Assembly: GCF_000620625.1 (NCBI RefSeq)
Contig: NZ_JIAW01000014.1
Coordinates: 124,001-188,000 of the forward strand
Direction of reading: 5' to 3'
Length of the DNA stretch: 64,000 bases
Source of the DNA: Mycobacterium sp. URHB0044
GTDB taxonomy: Bacteria > Actinomycetota > Actinomycetes > Mycobacteriales > Mycobacteriaceae
Shown: in pieces, positions 7,755-16,373 of the stretch
Layout: every line of letters begins with the position of its first letter
Position numbering within the stretch: position 1 is the first letter of the stretch
Translations under genes and position numbers: made by a program
Notes under the pieces: model-generated
Database searches by the model: none
Told to the model about the DNA's origin: nothing
What the model saw: the letters and a program-made list of their open reading frames with translations, nothing else

Positions 7755-9071
7755 TGAGAATCCGAGTTAGTCTCGTTGGCGGTAGGCGTGCTGGTTGCAT
7801 CCATGTCCAGCAAAGTCGCGAGCTTCGCGCGTTGCTCTTCAGTCAGCGGTGGCGCGGCGTCGACCACCCGGCGAACGTATTCGTCAATCTCAGTCGAATA
7901 GCTCTGCGACATGACACCGACGATACGCCGAGTCCGCAGGTCAGGCACGTAAAAGTAGGAGCGTTCATCATCTAGCAGTTGGCGAGTTCGGCAGTACGCT
8001 TTCAGGTTGGCCGGGTGCGTCGGCCCGAACGGATACGGCACAGTGTGGTCGAGATCGCTCGCCTCCGCGGGCTTGTCGCAGTTGGGCCAGCGGCATGTCA
8101 GATCGCGGCACCGGATGTAGTCGGCAAGAGCTGCGGACGGCCGGTAGCCGGATTCCGCTGCGAAGTCCTTCGGCTGTTTGACGGGCCGAATCTTGGCCCC
8201 CTTGGCCAGTTTTCGCACGGTATCTGCGGGGACGGCACCGAAGCCGGGCAGGTAACCGGGCTTCGCACCGTCGGCTTCGACGGTGGCCTTCTCGGTGAGA
8301 ACGTGGATGACGATCTGGGTATGACGGCCGTCGGCTACTTCACCAGCGGGGCAGTTTGGCGTCCCACACGCGCAGGCCAGGTTCGTCGCCCGGTTGTTGA
8401 GGGCGTCGATGGCGTCTGCCCGGCGTTGCGTCTTGGTGCGGGGATCGTCTCGGCACACCGAATTCGCGAGGTCGTCGAGCGTCGTGTCGGAGGCGGCGCC
8501 GCTCGTCGCCGGCAGCTGACCCCACACCTCGACCATCCCCGTTGACGGCGGGCCCCACTTCGATGTGCCGATCGATGTCGGCCCGCCGCGCCTTGCGCAC
8601 GGCTTCGGGGTCGAGCTCACCCACGTGCCAGTCGACGAGCTCCGCCACCTTCTTTTGGGATAGCGCACTCCACTGCGGTACCTGCTCGGCCAACCTCTGG
8701 TCGATGCGGGCCAGCACGTCGCCATCGGTGATGAGCGCTGTGCGGAACTCGATCACCACGAGCATCCAGAGGTCCACGTCGCCCGCAAGACATACCGCCG
8801 CGAACTTGGGTAGGCGCTCGAGAAGAGTGAGGCCGTAGTTCATCTGCAAGGACGCTCGGCCGCGGCTGATCCCCAACTGGGCACCAACCTCAGCGACGAT
8901 GGCCTCCCATTCATCGATGCACCACAGCCCGCGGCCTTGACCAGATTCGGTGAGCCGGCGCCTGCAGTGCCGTCCGACGGCGATAAGCCGCCGCGCCATT
9001 CCGATCCGCTCGGCGCGCTCACCCTCCCACGGCACTGTGAGGGCGTCACCGGCCCCACGGTCGTCGCTCAT
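7751..9071 (-). pseudogene. DUF222/13E12-repeat HNH protein with frameshift (Rv3776-like)
   Basis: Two overlapping frames together make one 13E12 protein. The 5' part (9071 to about 8540, from MSDDRGAGD) holds the DUF222 helical region. The 3' part (about 8540 to 7751) holds the rest, with DPRTKTQRRADAIDAL and the zinc/HNH region CRWPNCDKPAEASDLDH. The frames meet near a CCCC run at 8537-8540, so a single-base indel, a sequencing error or a programmed shift is possible. The final HNH motif is also degenerate: YCRTRQLLDD replaces the usual CRxHHRLK. Its stop overlaps the TTG start of the Ntn hydrolase. Confidence 0.75.
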
Positions 9072-9237
9072 ATGTTCGATTATCCGTGAAACCGCGACGA
9101 ATCACCACGGCCAAATCCGCAAATCTGTGGATGAATGTGCGTCTGTGGATGACCCCTGCCGCGATGACTTCCGGCCCGGCCGACGGTCTGTTCTGGTGTC
9201 GTAGAACCAACCCCGAAGACACACCACGGAGGACGCC

Positions 9238-10002
9238 ATGACTAGCGACCCGACCACCGGTCGCCCGCCCGTCGTCGATCTCGCCACCTGGCAGGCCGCT
9301 CGCGACGAGCTGCTGGTCCGCGAGAAGGCGTACACCCGCGAGGGCGATGCGCTCGCCGCCGCGCGTCGTCGCCTGCCGATGGTGGAGTTCGACGGGACGG
9401 TCGAAGTCGTCGGACCCGACGGCCCGGTGCCGTTCCTCGACCTATTCCAGGGGCGCGACGAACTCGTGGTCTACAAACACATGTGGTACGACGGCACGCC
9501 GCACCAGGGCCAGTGCGAGGGCTGCACCACCACGGCCTGGCACGTCAAGGACGCCGTCTACCTGAACGCCCGCGGCGTTTCCTACGCCAACCTCACCACG
9601 GGGCGCTGGGACGAGGTGGCCGCTTTCGTCGAGTTCATGGGGTACACCCAGCCCTGGTACTCGGTGCGCGACGTGGCCGCGCCGGTCGGCGACAACATGG
9701 GTTACATCACGTGTTACCTGCGCGACGGCGATCGCACGTTCCTCACCTACTCCACGACGGGCCGAGGCAACGAGCGGGTCAACGCATCCCTGGGTCTGCT
9801 CGACATGACGCCCTACGGCCGCGGCGAGGCCTGGGAGGACAGCCCCGCGGGCTGGCCAGAAGGCCGCGACGCGTGCTGGTCTTGGCGCTCCGATGCCGAC
9901 GGGAACCCGGACTGGGGCCCGACCAGTCGGCCTGTGCCGCAATGGGTTCGCCCCGGTGCTGGCCCAGTGGAAACGCTCGGCCGACACGGCGACCCGAGCT
10001 GA
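9238..10002 (+). CDS. DUF899 thioredoxin-like protein
   Basis: This 254-residue protein of the DUF899 family has a thioredoxin-like fold with the typical YKHMWYDG segment and a C-E-G-C motif (QCEGCTTTAWH). The start ATG at 9238 has GGAGG 5-9 bases upstream. The family is often found as a single gene in actinobacteria and its reaction is unknown. Its stop abuts the stop of wzm on the other strand with no gap. Confidence 0.85.
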   Translation: MTSDPTTGRPPVVDLATWQAARDELLVREKAYTREGDALAAARRRLPMVEFDGTVEVVGPDGPVPFLDLFQGRDELVVYKHMWYDGTPHQGQCEGCTTTAWHVKDAVYLNARGVSYANLTTGRWDEVAAFVEFMGYTQPWYSVRDVAAPVGDNMGYITCYLRDGDRTFLTYSTTGRGNERVNASLGLLDMTPYGRGEAWEDSPAGWPEGRDACWSWRSDADGNPDWGPTSRPVPQWVRPGAGPVETLGRHGDPS

Positions 10003-10833
10003 CTACACCCAGTACGCCACGCGCGCTCGGTACTGGCGCATCGCGAACGCCGTCACCGTCCAACCGATGATCGTCAACACGATCACGACGATCCAGTGCC
10101 GCAGCTCCTGATCGGCACCGAGGAGCGGGGCGCGCACGATGTCGACGTAGTGCAGCAGCGGGTTGAATTCGATGATCTTCGCCCACGTTCCCGCACCCTG
10201 CTGCCGCAACGTCTCGTCGTTCCAGATGATCGGCGTCATGTAGAACAGCAGCTGGACGAGGCTGAACAGCAGCGGGCTGATGTCGCGGTAGCGAGTGGCC
10301 AGGATGCCGAAGCACAAGGCCACCCAGATGCAGTTCAGCACGATCAGTCCCAGCGCCGGAATGAAGGCCAGATCGGTCCACTTCCATGGCTTCGGGTAGA
10401 TGAGCGCGATGATGACGAAGATGATGATGTTGTGCGCGAACAGCAGCACCTGTCGCCACACCAGCCGGTAGACGTGCACCGACAGTGGCGTCGGAAGTTG
10501 TTTGATCAGGCCCTCATTGGCGACGAAGACGTCGGCGCCCTCGAGGATGGAGGCGTTGATCAGGTTCCAGATGATCAGCCCGAGCGTGACGTACGGCAGG
10601 TGCTCGGACAGCTCGAGGTGAAACAGCTTCGAGTACAGCCCGCCCAGCGCCACAGCCATGGTGCCCGTCGCGATGGTGATCCAGATCGGCCCGAGCACCG
10701 AGCGGCGATAGCGCTGCTTGATGTCCTGCCAGCCCAGGTGCAACCACAACTCGCGCTTGCCGAAACCCGCGACCAGATCACCCCACGCGCGCCCGAACGT
10801 CCGCGACTGCGCCGCCGCATCGGTGAAGGTCAT
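10003..10833 (-). CDS. wzm: Wzm: ABC permease for lipid-linked galactan export (Rv3783)
   Basis: This 276-residue ABC-2 type permease has six membrane segments and the conserved cytoplasmic start WLHLGWQDIKQRYRRS. With Wzt it is expected to flip the lipid-linked galactan precursor across the inner membrane for arabinogalactan synthesis. The start ATG at 10833 overlaps the end of glfT1 by four bases. It is the last gene of the minus-strand operon Rv3779-bpa-wzt-glfT1-wzm. The assignment is firm from sequence and gene order. Confidence 0.93.
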   Translation of the reverse strand: MTFTDAAAQSRTFGRAWGDLVAGFGKRELWLHLGWQDIKQRYRRSVLGPIWITIATGTMAVALGGLYSKLFHLELSEHLPYVTLGLIIWNLINASILEGADVFVANEGLIKQLPTPLSVHVYRLVWRQVLLFAHNIIIFVIIALIYPKPWKWTDLAFIPALGLIVLNCIWVALCFGILATRYRDISPLLFSLVQLLFYMTPIIWNDETLRQQGAGTWAKIIEFNPLLHYVDIVRAPLLGADQELRHWIVVIVLTIIGWTVTAFAMRQYRARVAYWV

Positions 10834-11744
10834 GTTGCGCTGCCTCCGTTGCTCCGCGAGAACCTTTCGCGTCTACCCAAGCGCCGCAACCGAATCCACT
10901 CCCACAGGCCCTTGGGGTCGCGCTGCGTGATCAGGAAGAACCAGCCGAAGCGCAACCATTCCTGCGGGATCAACTTCCGCTGGCCCGCCAGAGACTGCAC
11001 GTATCCGCGGTTGCGGTAGGTGAAGAAACGCTTCGACGCGTCGGCGGGGTACTGGGTGTGCATCCGGCCACCAAGGATCGGCTTGAACTCGTCGGAGCCC
11101 TGCGGGTGCAGATACACCGCCTCCAAGCAGGTACCGAACGGCAGCCCGGAGCGCAACAGCCTGCGGTGCACGTCCACCTCGTCGCCGCGAATGAACAACC
11201 GAATGTCCGGTACGCCAACGGCTTCCACGGTCGACGCACGAAACAACGCGCCGTTGAACAGCGAGGCGATGCCTGGCAGCAGATCACCCGATCCGTCGAC
11301 CCGCAGTTCGGCGACGTGGCGCCGCCACGCCGTTCCGCGCCGCAGCGGAAAGGCCAGCCGCTGCGGGTCGTCCATGTCGCACACCATGGGGGAGACCTCG
11401 GCGAGCGAATACCGCGCAGCGCAGTCCAGCAGCGTGCCCAGCACCGACGCGTCGGCCGGTCTGCCGTCGTCGTCGGCCAGCCACACCCAGTCCGCGCCGG
11501 TCGCCAACGCTTGCAACATGCCGAGGGCGAATCCGCCTGCGCCGCCGAGGTTTCGGCGCGAACCCACGTACGTCGTCGGAATGGATTGGCCGTTGACGAG
11601 ATCGCGCACGCGCTCGTCGAAGTCGTTGTCGACGACGATCAGGTGGTCGGGCCTGCGGCTCTGGCTCGTCACCGCGTCCAGGGACTTGGCGAGTTCGTCG
11701 GGGCGCCGATGGGTGACGACGACGGCGCAGACGACGTCAGTCAT
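10830..11744 (-). CDS. glfT1: GlfT1 galactofuranosyltransferase (Rv3782)
   Basis: This GT-A fold glycosyltransferase of 304 residues has the N-terminal VVVTHRRPDEL nucleotide-binding segment and the metal-binding triad D91-D-D93 (WLADDDGRP). GlfT1 adds the first galactofuranose units to the decaprenyl-linked GlcNAc-rhamnose acceptor, using UDP-galactofuranose. The start ATG at 11744 (MTDVVCAV) matches the family better than the frame start at 11756 and overlaps wzt by eight bases. It sits between the ABC subunits that export its product, so synthesis and export are coupled in one operon. Confidence 0.92.
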   Translation of the reverse strand: MTDVVCAVVVTHRRPDELAKSLDAVTSQSRRPDHLIVVDNDFDERVRDLVNGQSIPTTYVGSRRNLGGAGGFALGMLQALATGADWVWLADDDGRPADASVLGTLLDCAARYSLAEVSPMVCDMDDPQRLAFPLRRGTAWRRHVAELRVDGSGDLLPGIASLFNGALFRASTVEAVGVPDIRLFIRGDEVDVHRRLLRSGLPFGTCLEAVYLHPQGSDEFKPILGGRMHTQYPADASKRFFTYRNRGYVQSLAGQRKLIPQEWLRFGWFFLITQRDPKGLWEWIRLRRLGRRERFSRSNGGSAT

Positions 11745-12588
11745 CGGCCCACGCACGCTGCGCCGTCGGGTCGTCGCCCGTGACGGGGCGTGCGTTCTCC
11801 TCCAGCACCTCGCGGACGTGTCGGGCGGCGTCCTCGCCCTCGTAGGCGCGCACCACTTCCTCGATGCCGCCGGTCATCTTGATGGTGCCGTGGTCGACCC
11901 ACATCGCGGTCTTGCACAACTGGGCCAGGAATTCGTTGGAATGGCTGGCGAAGACGAGGATGCCGGACCGCTCAACCAGCTTCTGCAACCGGCTTCGCGC
12001 CTTCTTCATGAACTCGGCGTCGACGGCGCCGATGCCCTCGTCGAGCAGAAGGATCTCCGGATCGATGCTGGTGACGACGCCCATCGCGAGGCGCACCCGC
12101 ATACCGGTCGAGTAGGTCCGCAACGGCATGGACAGGTATTCGCCGAGCTCGGTGAAGTCGGCGATCTCGTCGATCTTGGCCAACATCTGCTTGCGCGTCT
12201 GACCGAGGAAGAGCCCTCGGATGATGATGTTCTCGAAACCGGAGATCTCCGGATCCATCCCCACGCCGAGGTCGAACACCGGCGCCACCCGGCCCGTCAC
12301 GGTCGCCGAACCGCGGGTGGGCTCGTAGATGCCCGAAAGCAGCCGCAGCAGCGTCGACTTCCCGGCGCCGTTGTGCCCGACCAACCCGACCCGGTCGCCC
12401 ATCTCCAGGGACAGCGTGATGTCCCGCAGCGCCTCGATCACCACCACGTTGGACGTGTTGCGGCCGATCGTGCCGCCGGCCTTGCCGAGGAACGCCTTCT
12501 TCAGCGACCGCGACTTGGCGTCGAAGATGGGGAATTCGACCCAGGCGTTGCGCGTGGAGACATGCGGGTGCGGGGACGGAGACGTCAC
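11737..12588 (-). CDS. wzt: Wzt: ABC ATPase for lipid-linked galactan export (Rv3781)
   Basis: This 283-residue ABC ATPase has Walker A GHNGAGKST (71-79), signature YSTGMRVRL and Walker B ILLLDEGIG. It belongs to the polysaccharide-export class that pairs with Wzm permeases. The frame opens with GTG at 12588. It lacks the long C-terminal carbohydrate-binding domain of some O-antigen Wzt proteins, as expected for the mycobacterial form. It overlaps glfT1 and lies two bases after bpa. Confidence 0.93.
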   Translation of the reverse strand: MTSPSPHPHVSTRNAWVEFPIFDAKSRSLKKAFLGKAGGTIGRNTSNVVVIEALRDITLSLEMGDRVGLVGHNGAGKSTLLRLLSGIYEPTRGSATVTGRVAPVFDLGVGMDPEISGFENIIIRGLFLGQTRKQMLAKIDEIADFTELGEYLSMPLRTYSTGMRVRLAMGVVTSIDPEILLLDEGIGAVDAEFMKKARSRLQKLVERSGILVFASHSNEFLAQLCKTAMWVDHGTIKMTGGIEEVVRAYEGEDAARHVREVLEENARPVTGDDPTAQRAWADD

Positions 12589-12590
12589 GG

Positions 12591-13100
12591 TCAGAGGTAC
12601 TGGCCCGTCCCGCTGGGGTGCGCGCCGCCATGCTGTCCGGGAATGACGACGCCCGGCGGCAGCGCTCCCTGACGCATCTGCTCCAGCTGGGCGCGGGCCG
12701 CCATCTGCTGCGCGAACAGCGCGGTCTGGATGCCGTGGAACAGCCCCTCGAGCCAGCCGACGAGCTGCGCCTGCGCGATCCGGAGTTCGGCGTCCGTGGG
12801 AACGCTGTCCTCGGTGAACGGCAGCGTGAGGCGCTCGAGTTCGTCGCGCAGCTCCGGCGCGAGGCCCTCCTCCAACTCTTGGATGCTGGTGCGGTGGATG
12901 TCGCGCAGCCGGACGCGGCTGCCATCGTCCAGCGGCGCCGCGCGCACCTCCTCGAGCAGCTGCTTGATCATGGTGCCGATCCGCATCACCTTCGCGGGTT
13001 GTTCGACGAGGTCGGTCAGCGACTTTCCGTTCTCCTCGTCGTCCGTGCCGGACGCGTCGCTGCCGATGATCTCGATGTCGTTGTCGTCTGGATTGCTCAC
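12591..13100 (-). CDS. bpa: Bpa/PafE, ATP-independent proteasome activator (Rv3780)
   Basis: This 169-residue protein is acidic at the N-terminus, has a helical middle region (about 35-145) and ends in GQYL. GQYL is the established C-terminal anchor that docks Bpa/PafE rings onto the alpha ring of the mycobacterial 20S proteasome and opens its gate. Its location inside the galactan export operon is conserved in mycobacteria. The start GTG at 13100 overlaps the stop of the Rv3779-like gene (GTGA). The assignment is firm. Confidence 0.93.
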   Translation of the reverse strand: MSNPDDNDIEIIGSDASGTDDEENGKSLTDLVEQPAKVMRIGTMIKQLLEEVRAAPLDDGSRVRLRDIHRTSIQELEEGLAPELRDELERLTLPFTEDSVPTDAELRIAQAQLVGWLEGLFHGIQTALFAQQMAARAQLEQMRQGALPPGVVIPGQHGGAHPSGTGQYL

Positions 13101-15055
13101 GGTTTCTCAGTTCCTCCGCGCCACTCGTATATGCGGGTCTCGCCGTTGTCGTAGACCTTGGCCCATGACTTCGACTTGTCCAGTGACAGTAGTCCGTCGG
13201 GCATCGCGAACTTGAGGACCACCGGGGTGCTGGTGATCACGTAGCGGATGTTCAGCGCCTTGACCGCCTCCGCTACGCGCGGATCGGTGTCCGCGTCGTC
13301 CGCGTAGGCCCAGATGATGAAGCGGTTGTATCCGGGGCCTTGTTGGACGGGGAAGTCGTAGTGCGTCCACAGCGGGTGCAGTCCCGCGATGGCGTACACC
13401 CAGGCCGTCCCGTCGGTGTTGGCGTTGCCGATCAACGTGTCCTTCGCGCCCGGCAGTGCGGCCAGGTAGGCGAACGCGTCGAGGTCCTTCTGGTCGATCA
13501 TGATGTTGTCGTACTTCTCGCCGAACAGATAGCGATGGCGCGGAAAGTAGTGCCAGGCGCTGCCGATCGTCACTGCGAGCAGGATCGCTGCGGTGGCGGC
13601 GTGCCAGAACCTCGGGGACGCCGGCCGCTTGAACAGGACGCGGCAGCGCTCGACGACCCAGTTGGTGAGCGTGAACAGCGCGATGCCCGCCATCGGCGCG
13701 AGCAGCATCGTGACGACCGCCGAGAGCCGTCGGGGATCGCTGTAGAACAGGTCGCTGTACTTGCCGGTGATCGCGCCGATCGGACCACCGAACGGCGCGG
13801 CCGAGTGCACGATCGACACCATCAGGACCAGCCAGATGACCGCAGGCCACCAGATCCGTCGTAGCACCAGGATCAGTCCGCCGACGGCCGCAAGCCCGAT
13901 GATGACGTTCTGGATCGGATAGTCGTTGAGGTGACGGGTGTGCTGGGTGATCGCCTCGAAGAGCACCCGCTTCCTGGTCTGATGAGTGGCGAATTCGTGG
14001 CCGACGATGATCTCGGCCTGCTGTAGGACGCCGACGAACTGGGGCAACAGCAGCACCACCGTTGGCACCGCGACGAGCAGCAGGCTGACGAAGTCCGTCA
14101 TCCGGGCGCGCACCGGATGCCAGAGGGCGTCGAGCAGCCACCACGCGACGACGAACGTCACCACGACCACCCCGCCGGTGATGTGCACGGAGAAAACCCC
14201 GAACAGAGCCAGCACGGCGAGGGGGATGCGGTCGCGGTGTCGCAGCGTCGAGACGATCAACACGAACGTCGGGGCGGCCAGACCGTAGGCCACTAGGTTG
14301 GGCATCGCGGCCGTGTCGAACTCCACGTAGGGGACGGCGGTGAACGACGCGGACAGCGCGGCAGCGGCCGCCGCGCATCCCGCGGTCCGCCACTGGGTCG
14401 TCCGGCCGCGGAGCAACTGCCAGGCGAGGGCGGCGGCGCCGACGGGGAACAACCAGATGGACGCGGTCAGCGAGCTGATCGTGTACGCCGACGTGGCGGC
14501 CGCACCCGTGAGGTCGCTGAAGATCGCCGCCAGCGCGTGGAAGGTCGACGGGTAATACAGCGCATCGTGGGTTTCGACGTTGCGCAATTCACCCATGTGG
14601 GTCGGTGACGCCTGACCCGTGTCCAGGATGAATCGGATGGTGTTGGCGTGCCAGACGGAGTCCCAGTTGCTCGGAATCGATTGCCAGTGCGGCAGCCCGC
14701 GAATTGCTGCCAACCCGATGAGCACGGCGCCGAGCACCACGCCCGCGGCGACCACCAGAGCGGGTCCCGCCGCCATCGCCCTGGTCTCCGCGTCGCGGTC
14801 ACGCCACCGCCCGAGCGCGAGCTGAAAAGCCGCAACGATGGCCATCACGATCAGGAGTGCGAGCAGTGCGGTCCACCCGTTCCACGGGACGCCGACGGCT
14901 CCCATCGGCAGTATGGCCAGCGCAACCACGCCGTACGTCACCGCCGGTCCCACGGCGACGGCGACCGGCCACGTTAGCTGTGCTGTGCGCCCGATGATTG
15001 CTCCGGGGACGACCAACAACAGGAGGGCCACTAGCACCCCGGACGTCAAGCTCAC
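13097..15055 (-). CDS. Rv3779-like GT-C membrane protein
   Basis: This protein of about 652 residues has 12 or more hydrophobic segments and a C-terminal soluble part of about 130 residues. It matches Rv3779, which has been reported as a polyprenyl-phosphomannose synthase-type enzyme needed for mannosides. The frame reaches 15118, but GTG at 15055 starts directly before the first membrane helix (LTSGVLVALLLLV) and gives the family length, so it is preferred. It leads the operon that continues into bpa. The exact reaction remains uncertain from sequence. Confidence 0.85.
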   Translation of the reverse strand: MSLTSGVLVALLLLVVPGAIIGRTAQLTWPVAVAVGPAVTYGVVALAILPMGAVGVPWNGWTALLALLIVMAIVAAFQLALGRWRDRDAETRAMAAGPALVVAAGVVLGAVLIGLAAIRGLPHWQSIPSNWDSVWHANTIRFILDTGQASPTHMGELRNVETHDALYYPSTFHALAAIFSDLTGAAATSAYTISSLTASIWLFPVGAAALAWQLLRGRTTQWRTAGCAAAAAALSASFTAVPYVEFDTAAMPNLVAYGLAAPTFVLIVSTLRHRDRIPLAVLALFGVFSVHITGGVVVVTFVVAWWLLDALWHPVRARMTDFVSLLLVAVPTVVLLLPQFVGVLQQAEIIVGHEFATHQTRKRVLFEAITQHTRHLNDYPIQNVIIGLAAVGGLILVLRRIWWPAVIWLVLMVSIVHSAAPFGGPIGAITGKYSDLFYSDPRRLSAVVTMLLAPMAGIALFTLTNWVVERCRVLFKRPASPRFWHAATAAILLAVTIGSAWHYFPRHRYLFGEKYDNIMIDQKDLDAFAYLAALPGAKDTLIGNANTDGTAWVYAIAGLHPLWTHYDFPVQQGPGYNRFIIWAYADDADTDPRVAEAVKALNIRYVITSTPVVLKFAMPDGLLSLDKSKSWAKVYDNGETRIYEWRGGTEKP

Positions 15056-15176
15056 TGGACTAGTATGGCTGCCCAGGTGACCCGGTCCGATTGCGGCACG
15101 GGCGTCGAAAGGCGCCATCGGGCACCACCGAAATCGCTACGGGTCGCGTAAACGCGGATGCTCGAAGGTGGGTGGC

Positions 15177-16373
15177 ATGGCATACGACGTCGCCCGGGTG
15201 CGAGGTCTGCACCCGTCGCTGGGCGACGGCTGGGTGCACTTCGACGCGCAGCACGGCATGCTGCTGCCCGACTCCGTGGCCACCACCGTCTCGACCGCGT
15301 TCCGGGGATCGATGACGACGTCGGTCGGCCCGCACCCCTCCGCCAAGCGCAGCGCGGCGGTCCTCGCGGCCGCCAGGGTGGCGATCGCAGATCTCGTCGG
15401 CGGTGACCCCAGCGGCGTCGTGCTGGGAGCCGACCGGGCAATCCTGTTGACTTCGCTGGCCGATGCGTCCTCGTCGCGCGTCGGGCTCGGCTACGAGGTG
15501 GTCGTGACTCGGCTGGACGACGAGGCCAACGTCGCGCCGTGGTTGCGTGCGGCCAATCGCTATGGCGCCAAGGTCAAGTGGGCCGAGGTCGACATCGAGA
15601 CCGGCGAGCTGCCCACCTGGCAGTGGGAGAGCCTGATCACCAAGCCCACCCGGCTGGTCGCCATCACGTCGGCCTCGTCGGCCGTTGGCACCGTCACCGA
15701 TCTGCGGCCGGTGACCAAGCTGGTGCACGAGAATGGCGGCCTGGTCGTCGTCGACCACTCGGCGGCCGCCCCCTACCGGCTCATCGACATCCACGAGACC
15801 GAAGCGGACGTCATCGCGCTCAACGCCGTCGCGTGGGGTGGCCCGCCGATCGGTGCGCTGGTGTTCCGCGACCCGTCGGCGATCGACTCGTTCGGGTCGG
15901 TGTCGCTGGACCCGTTCGCTACGGGTACGGCACGCCTCGAGGTCGGCACGCATCAGTACGGGATGCTCGCGGGCGTGGTGGCCAGCGTCGAGTATCTGGC
16001 CAACCTCGACGAGTCGGCGTCGGGCACCCGTCGCGAAAGACTTTCCGTCTCAATGCGTTCCGCCTCGACGTACATGAGTCGGTTGTTCGACTACCTGCTG
16101 GCGTCGCTGCGCTCGTTGCCGTTGGTCATGGTGATCGGGCAGCCCGAGGATCGGGTGCCGCTGCTGAGCCTGGCGGTGCACGGCGTGCCGGCCGATCGGG
16201 TCATCCAGCGTCTTGCCGACAACGGTGTGCTCGCAGTGTCGAACTCCACCTCGCGGGTGCTCGACGTGATCGGCGTCAACGACATCGGCGGGGCCGTCAC
16301 CGTGGGCCTGGCGCATTACACGACGATGGCCGAGGTGGACCAGTTGGTCCGCGCGCTGGCGTCGCTGGGTTAA
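15177..16373 (+). CDS. Class V aminotransferase, cysteine-desulfurase-like (Rv3778c)
   Basis: This 398-residue PLP-dependent class V aminotransferase shows the PLP-binding aspartate/histidine segment LVVVDHSAAAPYR (about residues 191-203) and a family-like C-terminal part. The usual S-H-K lysine motif is replaced by LNAVAWGGPPIGAL, with no lysine visible at the expected place. ATG at 15177 (MAYDVARV) has a GGTGG upstream; GTG at 15168 is an alternative. The gene overlaps the convergent quinone oxidoreductase by four bases. Because of the missing lysine, a catalytic role in sulfur transfer is doubtful. Confidence 0.82.
   Translation: MAYDVARVRGLHPSLGDGWVHFDAQHGMLLPDSVATTVSTAFRGSMTTSVGPHPSAKRSAAVLAAARVAIADLVGGDPSGVVLGADRAILLTSLADASSSRVGLGYEVVVTRLDDEANVAPWLRAANRYGAKVKWAEVDIETGELPTWQWESLITKPTRLVAITSASSAVGTVTDLRPVTKLVHENGGLVVVDHSAAAPYRLIDIHETEADVIALNAVAWGGPPIGALVFRDPSAIDSFGSVSLDPFATGTARLEVGTHQYGMLAGVVASVEYLANLDESASGTRRERLSVSMRSASTYMSRLFDYLLASLRSLPLVMVIGQPEDRVPLLSLAVHGVPADRVIQRLADNGVLAVSNSTSRVLDVIGVNDIGGAVTVGLAHYTTMAEVDQLVRALASLG

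Noticed and set aside
5820..7760. Prophage remnant
   Set aside because: The segment is lower in GC, but no integrase, capsid, terminase or attachment repeats were seen. It is better called a small transferred cassette.
11020..12672. Plus-strand frame of 550 codons over glfT1 and wzt
   Set aside because: It is antisense to two clear genes and has no domain. Long shadow frames are common at this GC.
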